Source: an uncultured Acidovorax sp.
GTDB lineage: Bacteria > Pseudomonadota > Gammaproteobacteria > Burkholderiales > Burkholderiaceae_C
Direction: 5' to 3'
Length of the DNA: 38,029 bases
Assembly: GCA_913774625.1 (NCBI GenBank)
Contig: CAJYHL010000030.1
Location: 1-38,029, forward strand
Position numbers and translations under genes: made by a program. Below the pieces are notes generated by a model. It did no database searches. It was given only the letters and a program-made list of their open reading frames with translations, and had not been told where the DNA came from. Position 1 is the stretch's first letter; every line of letters starts with the position of its first letter. Positions 22,255-30,093 of this stretch are shown piece by piece.

Positions 22255-22746
22255 ATGCATGACGCCGCCACCCGCCGTTCTGTTCTCCTGAGCGCCGCCC
22301 TGCTGCTGGCAGGCTGCAGCTCCGCCCCGCCCCGGCGTGCCTCGACGCCGCGCCGCATCGTCTATTCGCGCCTCACGCCCGAGCAGTCCAGCGACATCGC
22401 CATCCATGCGCTGGGCCTGGTCGGCACGCCCTACCGCTACGGCGGCAATACGCCCGACAGCGGCTTCGACTGCAGCGGCCTGATCGGCTACGTCTACATG
22501 AGCCGCGCCGGCGTGGCGCCGCCGCGCACGGTGGCGCAGCTCAGCGAGTTCGGCGAGCCGGTGGATGCCGACGAGCTGCGCACGGGCGACCTGGTGGTGT
22601 TCGGCTCTGGCCGGCCCACGCATGCCGGCATCTACGTGGGCAACGGCCGCTTCGTGCATGCGCCCTCCACCGGCGGCACGGTGCGGCTGGACCGGCTCAC
22701 ATCGGGCTACTGGTCACGCCAGCCGACCGCCTACCGCCGGCCCTGA
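22255..22746 (+). CDS. NlpC/P60 (C40) peptidoglycan peptidase, lipoprotein
   Basis: Product of 163 residues with a lipoprotein signal (LLSAALLLAGCSS, lipidated C21), so it is anchored in the outer or inner membrane facing the periplasm. The NlpC/P60 domain has catalytic C73 in DSGFDCSGLIGYVY, H123 in THAGIYVG and polar third residue H135 in FVHAPSTGG. Such enzymes cut D-Glu-mDAP stem-peptide bonds during wall growth, as E. coli MepS does. The start at 22255 gives a normal lipoprotein n-region, although the ribosome site is weak. Located between leuA and the DAHP synthase gene without obvious functional linkage. Confidence 0.92.
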   Translation: MHDAATRRSVLLSAALLLAGCSSAPPRRASTPRRIVYSRLTPEQSSDIAIHALGLVGTPYRYGGNTPDSGFDCSGLIGYVYMSRAGVAPPRTVAQLSEFGEPVDADELRTGDLVVFGSGRPTHAGIYVGNGRFVHAPSTGGTVRLDRLTSGYWSRQPTAYRRP

Positions 22747-22804
22747 CCCCGGGCCTCGACTCCGGGCAACGCCCGGAACGGCGCGCCGCGCGACAATCGG
22801 GCCC

Positions 22805-23920
22805 ATGACGACCCACGCCCACCGCCCCGCCACGCCGCTTTCCACCCACGACACGACCCGCATCGACGACACCCGCATCGGCGCGGTGCGCCCGCTGCTC
22901 ACGCCCGCGCTGCTGCAGGAATGGCAGCCCGCGCCCGACGCGGCGCAGGCGCTGGTCGAATCCAGCCGCGCCGCCGTATCGCGCGTGCTGCACGGCGAGG
23001 ACGACCGCCTGGTGATCGTGGTGGGCCCCTGCTCCATCCACGACCACGCCCAGGCCATGGAATACGCGCGTGCGCTCAAGGTGCAGGCCGATGCGCTGCA
23101 GGACGATCTGCTGATCGTGATGCGCGTGTATTTCGAGAAGCCGCGCACCACCGTGGGCTGGAAGGGCTACATCAACGACCCGCACATGGACGGCAGCTTC
23201 GCCATCAACGAAGGGCTGGAGATGGCCCGCGCACTGCTGCTGGATCTGCTGGCCCTGGGCCTGCCGGTGGGCACCGAATTCCTCGACCTGCTGTCGCCGC
23301 AGTTCATCAGCGACCTGGTGAGCTGGGGCGCCATCGGCGCGCGCACGACCGAAAGCCAGAGCCACCGGCAGCTGGCCAGCGGCCTGTCGTGCCCGGTGGG
23401 CTTCAAGAACGGCACCGACGGCAGCGTGAAGGTGGCGAGCGATGCCATCCTGGCCGCCCAGGCGTCCCACGCCTTCATGGGCATGACCAAGATGGGCCAG
23501 GCCGCGATCTTCGAGACGCGCGGCAACCAGGACTGCCACGTGATCCTGCGCGGCGGCAAGCACCCCAACTACGGCGCGGGCGACGTGCAGGCCGCCTGCG
23601 ACCTGCTGCGCTCGGCCGGCCTGCGCGAGCAGGTGATGATCGACGTGTCGCACGCCAACAGCCGCAAGCAGCACAGCCGCCAGATCGAGGTGGCGGCCGA
23701 CGTGGCCGAGCAGATCGCCGCGGGCGACGCGCGCATCACCGGCCTGATGATCGAAAGCCACCTGCGCGAAGGCCGCCAGGACATCGTCGCCGGCCAGCCG
23801 CTGGCGCACGGCGTATCGGTGACCGATGCCTGCATCAGCATGGAGCAGACCATTCCCGTGCTGCAGTCGCTGGCTGCCGCAGTGCGCGCCCGCAGGAGCC
23901 GGAATGCGGCCGGAAAATAG
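22805..23920 (+). CDS. aroG: 3-deoxy-7-phosphoheptulonate (DAHP) synthase, class I
   Basis: First enzyme of the shikimate pathway, joining phosphoenolpyruvate and erythrose 4-phosphate. The 371-residue product has family landmarks VVGPCSIHDHAQAMEYA, MRVYFEKPRTTVGWKGYIND, IGARTTESQSHRQLASGL, GFKNGTDGSVKVA, DVSHANSRKQH and GLMIESHLREGRQ. The lysine in EKPRTT/GWKGY and the metal-site Cys (GPCS) and His residues are present. Which aromatic amino acid inhibits it cannot be decided from sequence. The ATG at 22805 matches family length; the open frame upstream is antisense/overlapping noise. No other aro gene is nearby. Confidence 0.95.
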   Translation: MTTHAHRPATPLSTHDTTRIDDTRIGAVRPLLTPALLQEWQPAPDAAQALVESSRAAVSRVLHGEDDRLVIVVGPCSIHDHAQAMEYARALKVQADALQDDLLIVMRVYFEKPRTTVGWKGYINDPHMDGSFAINEGLEMARALLLDLLALGLPVGTEFLDLLSPQFISDLVSWGAIGARTTESQSHRQLASGLSCPVGFKNGTDGSVKVASDAILAAQASHAFMGMTKMGQAAIFETRGNQDCHVILRGGKHPNYGAGDVQAACDLLRSAGLREQVMIDVSHANSRKQHSRQIEVAADVAEQIAAGDARITGLMIESHLREGRQDIVAGQPLAHGVSVTDACISMEQTIPVLQSLAAAVRARRSRNAAGK

Positions 23921-24179
23921 TTACAGCGCTCGTCCTACAAGGCAGGTCTGCTACTGAAGCAATAGCGCGACCATGTTCTTGACGGAGCCGGTGTAGCATG
24001 GGATTACTCTGCTTGCACCCCGTTGCGCCCACCCAAGATATGTCCGCCCTTTCCGTACCTGACCGCTTAGGCGCAAGCACTGCGTGCGCCCGCGGCATGG
24101 CGGCTGGACGGCATCCCGGCCGTGCATCCAGCGCGCTGCCCTTCCCGCTGGCCGGTGCCAGTACGCCGGGGCGTTGAAG
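23921..24179 (+). promoter_or_regulatory. Leader and candidate promoter of the GGDEF/EAL gene
   Basis: This 259-bp non-coding stretch contains TTGACG (23979-23984) and GATTAC (24002-24007) with 17 bp between, a moderate sigma-70-like match. AATAGTTACAGCGCTCGTCC (about 23926-23945) looks like a degenerate half of the palindromic repeat at 6073-6120. No tRNA or small ORF is supported. Confidence 0.35.
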
Positions 24180-27100
24180 ATGAGCGCGCCGCCCGTCACC
24201 ACGCAGAACGCGTGGCCCGAGCTGCCGCAGGATCAGGGAATTCCCGACGCCTCCGAAGAGGCGGCTTTCGACCAGCTGGCCCGGCTGGCGGCACGGCTCT
24301 GCGGCATGCCCATGGCGGCCATCGGCTTCATCGGCGCGCAGGGCGAATGGTGCAAGGCTGCCTCAGGCCTGCCGCGCCAGGCGCTGGGAGATGGCACTTC
24401 GCCCTTCTTCGCGCTGGCGCGCGATGCGGCGGCAAGCGCTGGGCAGCCCGTCCTGGCAGTGCCCGATGCCAGCGTGCATCCGGCGCTGTCCGGGCATCCG
24501 CTGGTGCAGCGGCCCTGCCGGGTGCGCGCCGTGGCCTGCGCACCTCTCTATTCGGCCGATGGCGCCACCGTGCTGGGCGCCGTCGCCGCCATGGACACCC
24601 TGGTGCGCGACCTGCAGCCGCCGCAGCGCGAAGCGCTGCAGATCGTCGCCCAGCAGGCCATGGCCCTGCTGGAGCTGCGCCGCGCCCGCAACGAAGCCGC
24701 CCGGCTGGCGCTGGAGCGCGACGGACTGGTGGCGCAGCTGCAGGTCCAGGGCGGCGTGCTGCGCGACCTGAGCCTGCTGGCCCGCGCGGGCAGCTGGCAG
24801 GTGGAACTGCCCAGCCGTGTGCTGACCTGGTCGCCCGAGCTGGCGGCGGCCTACCAGCTCGAGCAGCATTCGCTGCCGGTGGAAGCCAGCCTGCACATCT
24901 ATCCGCCCGGCGCGCGCGAGGAAGTCCAGACCGCCTTCGAACGCTGCGCGGCCGAGGGCGCGCCCATCGACATGCAGGTGCCGGTGTGCATGCCCGGCGG
25001 CCAGCGCTACCGCGTGCGCATGGTGGCCCATGCCGAGCGCGACGGGCAGGGCCGCATCGTGCGTGTGCACGGCACCTTCCTCGACGTGAGCGACAGCCAT
25101 GCCGCGCAGGCAGCGCGCGCCGCGAGCGACGAGCGCTTCAGGCTGGTGGCTCACGCCACCACCGACGCCGTCTGGGACTGGGACCTGCCCAGCGATGCGG
25201 TGTGGTGGAACGAGGGCATGGAAAAGCTCTTCGGCGTACCGCACCACCTGCTGCCGCCCGACAGCACCTCATGGACGCAGCGCCTGCATCCCGACGACCA
25301 TGCCCGGGTGCTGGACGGCGTGAGGACCGTGCTGGAAGGCGGGCAGGAATCCTGGAGCGACGAATACCGCTTCCGCCGCTTCGACGGCAGCTACGCCTGG
25401 GTCAAGGACCGGGGCTTCGTCATCCGCAATGCCAAGGGCCGGCCGGTGCGCATGGTGGGCGGTATGTCCGACGTGAGCGCGCAGAAGCAGGCCGCGCTGC
25501 AATCCGAGCAGGACCTGCGCGCGCAGGCCGAAATGGTGCGCGTGCAGCAACGCATGGCCTTGTCCACGCTGCCCACGGTCCAGATACTGCAGATGGCGGC
25601 GGATGCCGCCCTGGCACTGACCCAGGCGGACGCCGCCGTGATCGAACTGGCCGAAGGCGGCCAGCTGCGCGTGCGCACACGGGCCCAGGGCAGCCTGCCC
25701 GGACTGGGACCGCCGGTGGGCCAAGCCTCGCCGCGGGACAAGGGCGGCTCGGAGGACGGCACGCATTTCCTGGCGGTGCCGCTGAACGCGGGCCGCTCCC
25801 AGCAGGGCCGGCTGCGCGCGCTGCTGCGGGCGGGCGGCTCCTTCACGCCGCGCCAGGCGGTGCATCTGCAGACCCTGGCCGAATCGCTGAGCGCCACGCT
25901 GCAGCTGCGCGACGTCGAGGCCCGGCTGCGCGCCTCGGAGGCTCAGTACCGCTCGCTCTTCGCCGACCATCCGCAGCCGATGTGGGTCTATGCCTGGGAC
26001 AGCCTGCGCATCCTGGCCGTGAACCGGGCCATGGTGCGGCTCTATGGCTATTCCGAGGCCGAGCTGCTGCGCATGACGATGCCGGAACTCTGGCTGCCCG
26101 AGGAGCGGGACCAGCTGGTGTCGGAATTGCGCGGCATCGCGCCCGATGCCCGCCTTCCGCCCAAGCGCCGCAGGCAGCTGCGCCGCGACGGCTCGGTCAT
26201 CGAGATGGAGCTCTTCGCGGGCGGCATCCGCTTCAACGGCCTGGCGGCGCGCCAGGTGCTGGGCAACGACGTGACCGAGCGCGTGCGTACCGAACGCGAA
26301 CTGGCCCGCGTGGGCCGGGCCCAGCGCCTGCTCAGCGAGTGCAACGAGATCCTGGTGCGCGCCACCTCCGAAGGCGAGCTGCTGCAGGCCGTCTGCCGCG
26401 TGGCCGTGGAGATCGGCGGCTACCGCCTGGGCTGGGTGGGCATGGCGCGCGACGACCCGCGCAAATCCATAGAGATCGTGGCCCATGCGGGCCACAGCGA
26501 CCACTTCGTCGAAGAGCTGCGCCTGAGCTGGGCGGCCGGCGTGGCCGGCGGCAAGGGCCCGGCGGGCCAGTGCGTGCGCAGCGGCAAGACCGTGATCGTG
26601 CGCGACGTGCGCCAGTCGGCCGGCTTCGCGCATATGCTGGACCGCTTGGAAGCGCACGGCTTCCGCGCCACGGTTTCCCTGCCACTGTGCGATCCTCAAC
26701 GCACCTTCGGCCTGCTGTATCTCTACGCCCCGGAACTGGTGGACCTGGGCGCTGAGGAAACGCAGCTGCTGGAATCGCTGGCCAACGACCTGGCCTTCGG
26801 CATCAAGAGCCTGCGCGCGCGCGCCGAGCAGCAGCAGTTGCAGGCCATGGTGCTGAAGGTGGCATCGGCGGTGTCGGCCGGCATCGGCGCCGAATTCTTC
26901 CAGCAGCTGGTGCGCGACATGGCCGACGTGCTGTCAGCCCAGGTGGCCTGCATCGCGCGCCTGCTGCCCGAAGAGCCCGGGCGGCCGCGCCGCGTGGCCA
27001 CCATTGCCTGGCAGCACGACGGCCAGGCGCAGCCGCCCATGGAATACGAACTGGCGCATACCCCCTGCCGCGAATTGCTCACGCTGCGCCATTTCACCGT

Positions 27101-29003
27101 GCAGGACCAGGCCGCGCAGATCTATGCGGACGACCCCGGCTTCGCGGGCCTGGGCATGCAAAGCTACATGGGCCACCAGCTGGCCGACAGCGAAGGCCGG
27201 CCCGTGGGCCTGCTCTTCGTGGCCTTCCGCGAGCCGCTGCAGCGGCCCGAGGTCATCCTGCACACGCTGCAGATCTTCTCGGCGCGCGCCGCGGCCGAGC
27301 TGCAGCGCCAGAGCGCCGACAGCCGCATCCGCCAGCAGGCATCGCTGCTGGACAAGGCGCGCGACGCCATCATTGTGCGCGACCTGAACCACCGCATCAC
27401 CTTCTGGAGCCGGGGCGCCGAGCAGATGTACGGCTGGAAGCGCGATGAAGCCATGGGCCGCAGCATCGCCGAACTGCTCTACAAGGACCCGGAAGATTTC
27501 CACCGCGCCACGCAGGCCACGCTGGAACACGGCGAATGGATCGGCGAGATCCGGCAATACGACCGCCAGGGCAACGAACTGGAGATGGAAGGCCGCTGGA
27601 CGCTGGTGCGCGCCGACGACGGCACGCCCGAAGCGGTGCTGGCGCTGAACGCCGACATCCGCCAACGCAAGGCGAACGAGCGCGAGATCCAGCGGCTGGC
27701 CTTCTACGACCCGCTCACCGGCCTGCCCAACCGCATGCTGCTGATGGACCGCATCAACCTGGCGCTGGCCAAGGCGCAGCGTCAGGGCCAGGGCGGCGCG
27801 CTGCTCTTCATCGACCTGGACAACTTCAAGACGCTCAACGACACGCTGGGCCACGACAAGGGCGACCTGCTGCTGCAGCAGGTGGCCAAGCGCCTGAACA
27901 CCTGCGTGCGCAGCGTGGACACGGTGGCACGCCTGGGCGGCGACGAATTCGTGGTGATGATCGAGGAACTGAGCAACGACCCCGACGCACTGGCGATGCA
28001 TGCCCGGGGCGTGGGCGAGAAGGTGCTGGCGGTGCTGTCCGCTCCCTACGCGCTGGCCGGCTACCAGTACCGCAGCACGCCCAGCATCGGCATCGCGCCT
28101 TTCCGCGACGCCCCGACCAGCGTGGGCGAACTGCTCAAGCAGGCGGATCTGGCCATGTACCAGGCCAAGACCGCCGGTCGCAACACGCTGCGCTTCTTCG
28201 ACCCCGGCATGCAGGCCGTGGTCAGCGCCCGCGCCACGCTGGAAGCCGACTTGCGCGCAGCCCTGTCCAAGGACGAATTCACGCTGCACTACCAGCCCCA
28301 GGTGGACCACCATGGGCACATCGTGGGCGTCGAAGCCCTGCTGCGCTGGTCGCAGCCGCGGCGCGGCATGGTGGCGCCCGGCGAATTCATCCCGCTGGCC
28401 GAAGAGACCGGCCTCATCATGCCGCTGGGCCGCTGGGTGCTGCACACCGCGTGCAAGCTGCTGGCCGGCTGGCGCGACGAGCCCGATCTGGCCCACCTGA
28501 CCATGGCCGTGAACGTCAGCTCGCGCCAGTTCCGGCACGCGAGCTTCGTCGATGACGTGGCGCGCGTGCTGGCGATCACCGGCGCTCCCTCCGGCCAGCT
28601 CAAGCTGGAGCTCACCGAAACCCTGCTGGTGGAAGACATGGAAACCACCATCGCCACCATGTCGGCGCTGCGCGCCTACGGCGTGCGCTTCTCGCTGGAC
28701 GACTTCGGCACCGGCTATTCGTCGCTGAGCTACCTCAAGCGCATGCCGCTGGACCAGCTCAAGATCGACCGCAGCTTCGTGAACGATCTGCTGCAGGATC
28801 CCAACGACGCCGCCATCGTGGACACCATCATCGGCCTCTCGCGCAGCCTGGGCCTGCAGGTGATCGCCGAGGGGGTGGAAACCACCGGCCAGCGCGAACG
28901 GCTGGCCCAGGCCGGATGCCGCTACTACCAGGGCTACCTCTTCAGCCGCCCGCTGACGGCAGAGGCGCTGGACAAGCTGCTGCGTCCACACCAGGCACGC
29001 TGA
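24180..29003 (+). CDS. Multi-sensor GAF/PAS-GGDEF-EAL cyclic-di-GMP protein
   Basis: Very large (1607-residue) cytoplasmic sensor with both c-di-GMP synthesis and breakdown modules. Approximate order: GAF (20-165), PAS-like (200-310), PAS (318-435, WDWDLPSDAVWWNEG), GAF-like (445-580), PAS (586-700), GAF (715-875), GAF-like (880-1050), PAS (1052-1170), GGDEF (1180-1340), EAL (1350-1600). The GGDEF motif near 1253 is intact, as are EALLRW near 1384, DFGTGYSSLSYLKRMP and the KIDRSF motif, so both activities are possible. No membrane segment or signal peptide was seen, suggesting intracellular signals. ATG 24180 starts a normal GAF N-terminus; the upstream 32 in-frame codons look non-coding. The origin-like region starts right after its stop. 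Confidence 0.93.
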   Translation: MSAPPVTTQNAWPELPQDQGIPDASEEAAFDQLARLAARLCGMPMAAIGFIGAQGEWCKAASGLPRQALGDGTSPFFALARDAAASAGQPVLAVPDASVHPALSGHPLVQRPCRVRAVACAPLYSADGATVLGAVAAMDTLVRDLQPPQREALQIVAQQAMALLELRRARNEAARLALERDGLVAQLQVQGGVLRDLSLLARAGSWQVELPSRVLTWSPELAAAYQLEQHSLPVEASLHIYPPGAREEVQTAFERCAAEGAPIDMQVPVCMPGGQRYRVRMVAHAERDGQGRIVRVHGTFLDVSDSHAAQAARAASDERFRLVAHATTDAVWDWDLPSDAVWWNEGMEKLFGVPHHLLPPDSTSWTQRLHPDDHARVLDGVRTVLEGGQESWSDEYRFRRFDGSYAWVKDRGFVIRNAKGRPVRMVGGMSDVSAQKQAALQSEQDLRAQAEMVRVQQRMALSTLPTVQILQMAADAALALTQADAAVIELAEGGQLRVRTRAQGSLPGLGPPVGQASPRDKGGSEDGTHFLAVPLNAGRSQQGRLRALLRAGGSFTPRQAVHLQTLAESLSATLQLRDVEARLRASEAQYRSLFADHPQPMWVYAWDSLRILAVNRAMVRLYGYSEAELLRMTMPELWLPEERDQLVSELRGIAPDARLPPKRRRQLRRDGSVIEMELFAGGIRFNGLAARQVLGNDVTERVRTERELARVGRAQRLLSECNEILVRATSEGELLQAVCRVAVEIGGYRLGWVGMARDDPRKSIEIVAHAGHSDHFVEELRLSWAAGVAGGKGPAGQCVRSGKTVIVRDVRQSAGFAHMLDRLEAHGFRATVSLPLCDPQRTFGLLYLYAPELVDLGAEETQLLESLANDLAFGIKSLRARAEQQQLQAMVLKVASAVSAGIGAEFFQQLVRDMADVLSAQVACIARLLPEEPGRPRRVATIAWQHDGQAQPPMEYELAHTPCRELLTLRHFTVQDQAAQIYADDPGFAGLGMQSYMGHQLADSEGRPVGLLFVAFREPLQRPEVILHTLQIFSARAAAELQRQSADSRIRQQASLLDKARDAIIVRDLNHRITFWSRGAEQMYGWKRDEAMGRSIAELLYKDPEDFHRATQATLEHGEWIGEIRQYDRQGNELEMEGRWTLVRADDGTPEAVLALNADIRQRKANEREIQRLAFYDPLTGLPNRMLLMDRINLALAKAQRQGQGGALLFIDLDNFKTLNDTLGHDKGDLLLQQVAKRLNTCVRSVDTVARLGGDEFVVMIEELSNDPDALAMHARGVGEKVLAVLSAPYALAGYQYRSTPSIGIAPFRDAPTSVGELLKQADLAMYQAKTAGRNTLRFFDPGMQAVVSARATLEADLRAALSKDEFTLHYQPQVDHHGHIVGVEALLRWSQPRRGMVAPGEFIPLAEETGLIMPLGRWVLHTACKLLAGWRDEPDLAHLTMAVNVSSRQFRHASFVDDVARVLAITGAPSGQLKLELTETLLVEDMETTIATMSALRAYGVRFSLDDFGTGYSSLSYLKRMPLDQLKIDRSFVNDLLQDPNDAAIVDTIIGLSRSLGLQVIAEGVETTGQRERLAQAGCRYYQGYLFSRPLTAEALDKLLRPHQAR

Positions 29004-29148
29004 GAACGGCTCAGTTTTCCCCACGAGGCGGCACAAGGCAGGTGCCGCAGGTGCCGCAGCCCCCGCAACCATCAGCCAAAGCCCTCACAGGCTTCGCCGA
29101 CGTGACGGAGACGGGGGCCCACGCCTGCCCCGCAATACAGGCCTTGCC

Positions 29149-29166
29149 GGGCCTTGCAGGCCCTTT
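29149..29166 (+). terminator. Possible terminator of the GGDEF/EAL gene
   Basis: GGGCC (29149-29153) and GGCCC (29159-29163) pair around a 5-nt loop and are followed by TTT. The short stem and short T-run make it a weak candidate, about 145 bp after the stop codon. Confidence 0.35.
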
Positions 29167-29270
29167 CCGGCAGGTCCATGCCTGTAGGCGGTGCCTGCCG
29201 CCCCCACCACGCTCTCGCAGAGCCTGCTCCCCGTCTTCGCAACGCTCACTCCCCCGGTCTTCCGGTTGTC

Positions 29271-29302
29271 CTGTTTTCTTCTTTGTCTTTTTTATAAAGA
29301 GA
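29271..29302 (+). other. AT-rich duplex-unwinding element, module 1
   Basis: A T/A-dominated tract (TTTTCTTCTTTGTC followed by TTTTTTATAAAGA) in an otherwise GC-rich sequence, lying immediately 5' of the DnaA-trio array. Confidence 0.7.
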
Positions 29303-29317
29303 TAGTGGTAGTAGTAA
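29303..29317 (+). repeat. DnaA-trio array, module 1
   Basis: TAG-TGG-TAG-TAG-TAA, five trinucleotides of the TAG type. The orientation is correct relative to the DnaA box 14 bp downstream. Identical in all 15 bases to 29804-29818. Confidence 0.75.
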
Positions 29318-29331
29318 GGGCGGCCCCTTTC

Positions 29332-29340
29332 TGTGGATAA
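29332..29340 (-). promoter_or_regulatory. DnaA box, perfect consensus (module 1)
   Basis: TGTGGATAA, the exact complement of the consensus TTATCCACA. It anchors module 1. Confidence 0.85.
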
Positions 29341-29450
29341 CCGCTTTTTTCCTTGTCGGGCGAGGAACTTGGGTGCTTTACAAGCCTGTGTGCCCGCCCC
29401 TCTTGCCGGCGTATCGCCAACGGGGATAAGCCGGAGCCTGCCGCCTTTTC

Positions 29451-29459
29451 TGTGGACAA
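29451..29459 (-). promoter_or_regulatory. DnaA box, one mismatch
   Basis: TGTGGACAA (TTGTCCACA on the minus strand) lies between the two unwinding modules. A weaker relative CGGGGATAA lies at 29421-29429. Confidence 0.6.
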
Positions 29460-29767
29460 GCGCCCGGTTGTGCAGGAAATGTCCCCAGAGTTGTTCCTGA
29501 AGGGCGTGCAGGACGCCTCGAAAGAGACTCCAGGCGCAGTAGCTTGGCGCTCCAGCCCGTCCGCTTTTTCGTCGGCCCGGCTCAAAGAGCCGCGGTTCTC
29601 CTGCTCCGACCTTTTCATGGCTGCGCCCTCTCCGAGTCCGCTCCATCCGCCCTCCGGCACGAGCGGCGGCGAATACGGCCGCACCGGGCACGCCCATAGG
29701 CCTTCCTCCCTGCCCCTTTTCCTGCCCTCAGCAGTTGCCCAAGGCGTCTGGAACCGGCGCGGCCTGG

Positions 29768-29803
29768 TTGTCTGGTTATTCTTCTAAAGGTTATTTCAAT
29801 ACA
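29768..29803 (+). other. AT-rich duplex-unwinding element, module 2
   Basis: TGTCTGGTTATTCTTCTAAA and following TTATTTCAATACA form the second AT-rich tract, placed directly 5' of the second trio array as in module 1. Confidence 0.65.
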
Positions 29804-29818
29804 TAGTGGTAGTAGTAA
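29804..29818 (+). repeat. DnaA-trio array, module 2
   Basis: The same 15 bases as 29303-29317, again followed after exactly 14 bp by a DnaA box. The surrounding bases differ, so this is conserved architecture rather than a recent duplication. Confidence 0.75.
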
Positions 29819-29832
29819 AGGACGCCGCTTCG

Positions 29833-29841
29833 TGTGGACAA
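29833..29841 (-). promoter_or_regulatory. DnaA box, one mismatch (module 2)
   Basis: TGTGGACAA positioned as the anchoring box of module 2, 14 bp after the trio array. Confidence 0.7.
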
Positions 29842-29951
29842 GGGCGTTTTCTTCAATCGCGACAGGATCTTGGCCCCTGGCCAACCCTGTGGCCCGAACC
29901 CGGGTGAGCGGCGGCGCGAAAAGGGAACAACTTCGGCCGGGCGACCGATTC

Positions 29952-29960
29952 TGTGGATAA
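29952..29960 (-). promoter_or_regulatory. DnaA box, perfect consensus
   Basis: TGTGGATAA, about 110 bp beyond the module 2 box and facing the inverted box at 29992. Confidence 0.8.
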
Positions 29961-29991
29961 GTGCCATGTTGTTCTTGCGCCATGCCCAGGT

Positions 29992-30000
29992 TTATCCACA
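29992..30000 (+). promoter_or_regulatory. DnaA box, perfect consensus, opposite orientation
   Basis: TTATCCACA, the only box in this orientation. It marks the right border of the cluster. Confidence 0.8.
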
Positions 30001-30041
30001 GCCCTTCCACCCGGCGGCCGGGAGGCGGGAAAAGGCGGGCG

Positions 30042-30066
30042 AAAAAAAGGCCCCCGAAGGGGCCCG
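30042..30066 (-). terminator. Rho-independent terminator of the pagL-like gene
   Basis: On the minus strand GGGCCCC, TTC and GGGGGCC form a stem-loop followed by seven T. It lies 28 bp after the stop at 30094 and shields the origin-like region from transcription. Confidence 0.88.
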
Positions 30067-30093
30067 TGGCGTTTCCGTGCCGACCGTCTCAGC

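Larger units (their letters stand above)
29270..30001. other. oriC: Replication-origin-like region (bipartite oriC candidate)
   Basis: A 1.09-kb gap without genes (29004-30093) holds clustered DnaA boxes. Two are perfect TGTGGATAA (29332-29340, 29952-29960) and one is a perfect TTATCCACA (29992-30000). Two one-mismatch TGTGGACAA boxes lie at 29451-29459 and 29833-29841, and a weak CGGGGATAA at 29421-29429. Two modules share one order: AT-rich tract, the same 15-bp TAG-type trio array, exactly 14 bp of GC-rich spacer, then a DnaA box. This is the published basal unwinding layout (DUE, DnaA-trio, DnaA box). No dnaA, dnaN, rpmH, repA or parAB gene is nearby, which is unusual. It may be the chromosomal origin separated from dnaA, or a second origin-like site. 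Confidence 0.8.

Noticed and set aside
29041-29058. Tandem 9-bp repeat GGTGCCGCA after the GGDEF/EAL gene
   Set aside because: Only two copies; too short to call a meaningful repeat array or iteron.
29011-29697. 228-residue minus-strand open frame across the origin-like region (includes a Tyr-rich stretch)
   Set aside because: It reads through DnaA boxes, trio array and AT-rich tract. It has no ribosome site or recognisable domain, and the Tyr/Lys-rich part is just the translated repeat.
29004-30093. Plasmid or chromid origin with iterons
   Set aside because: No Rep or Par gene and no iteron series; the boxes match chromosomal DnaA boxes.
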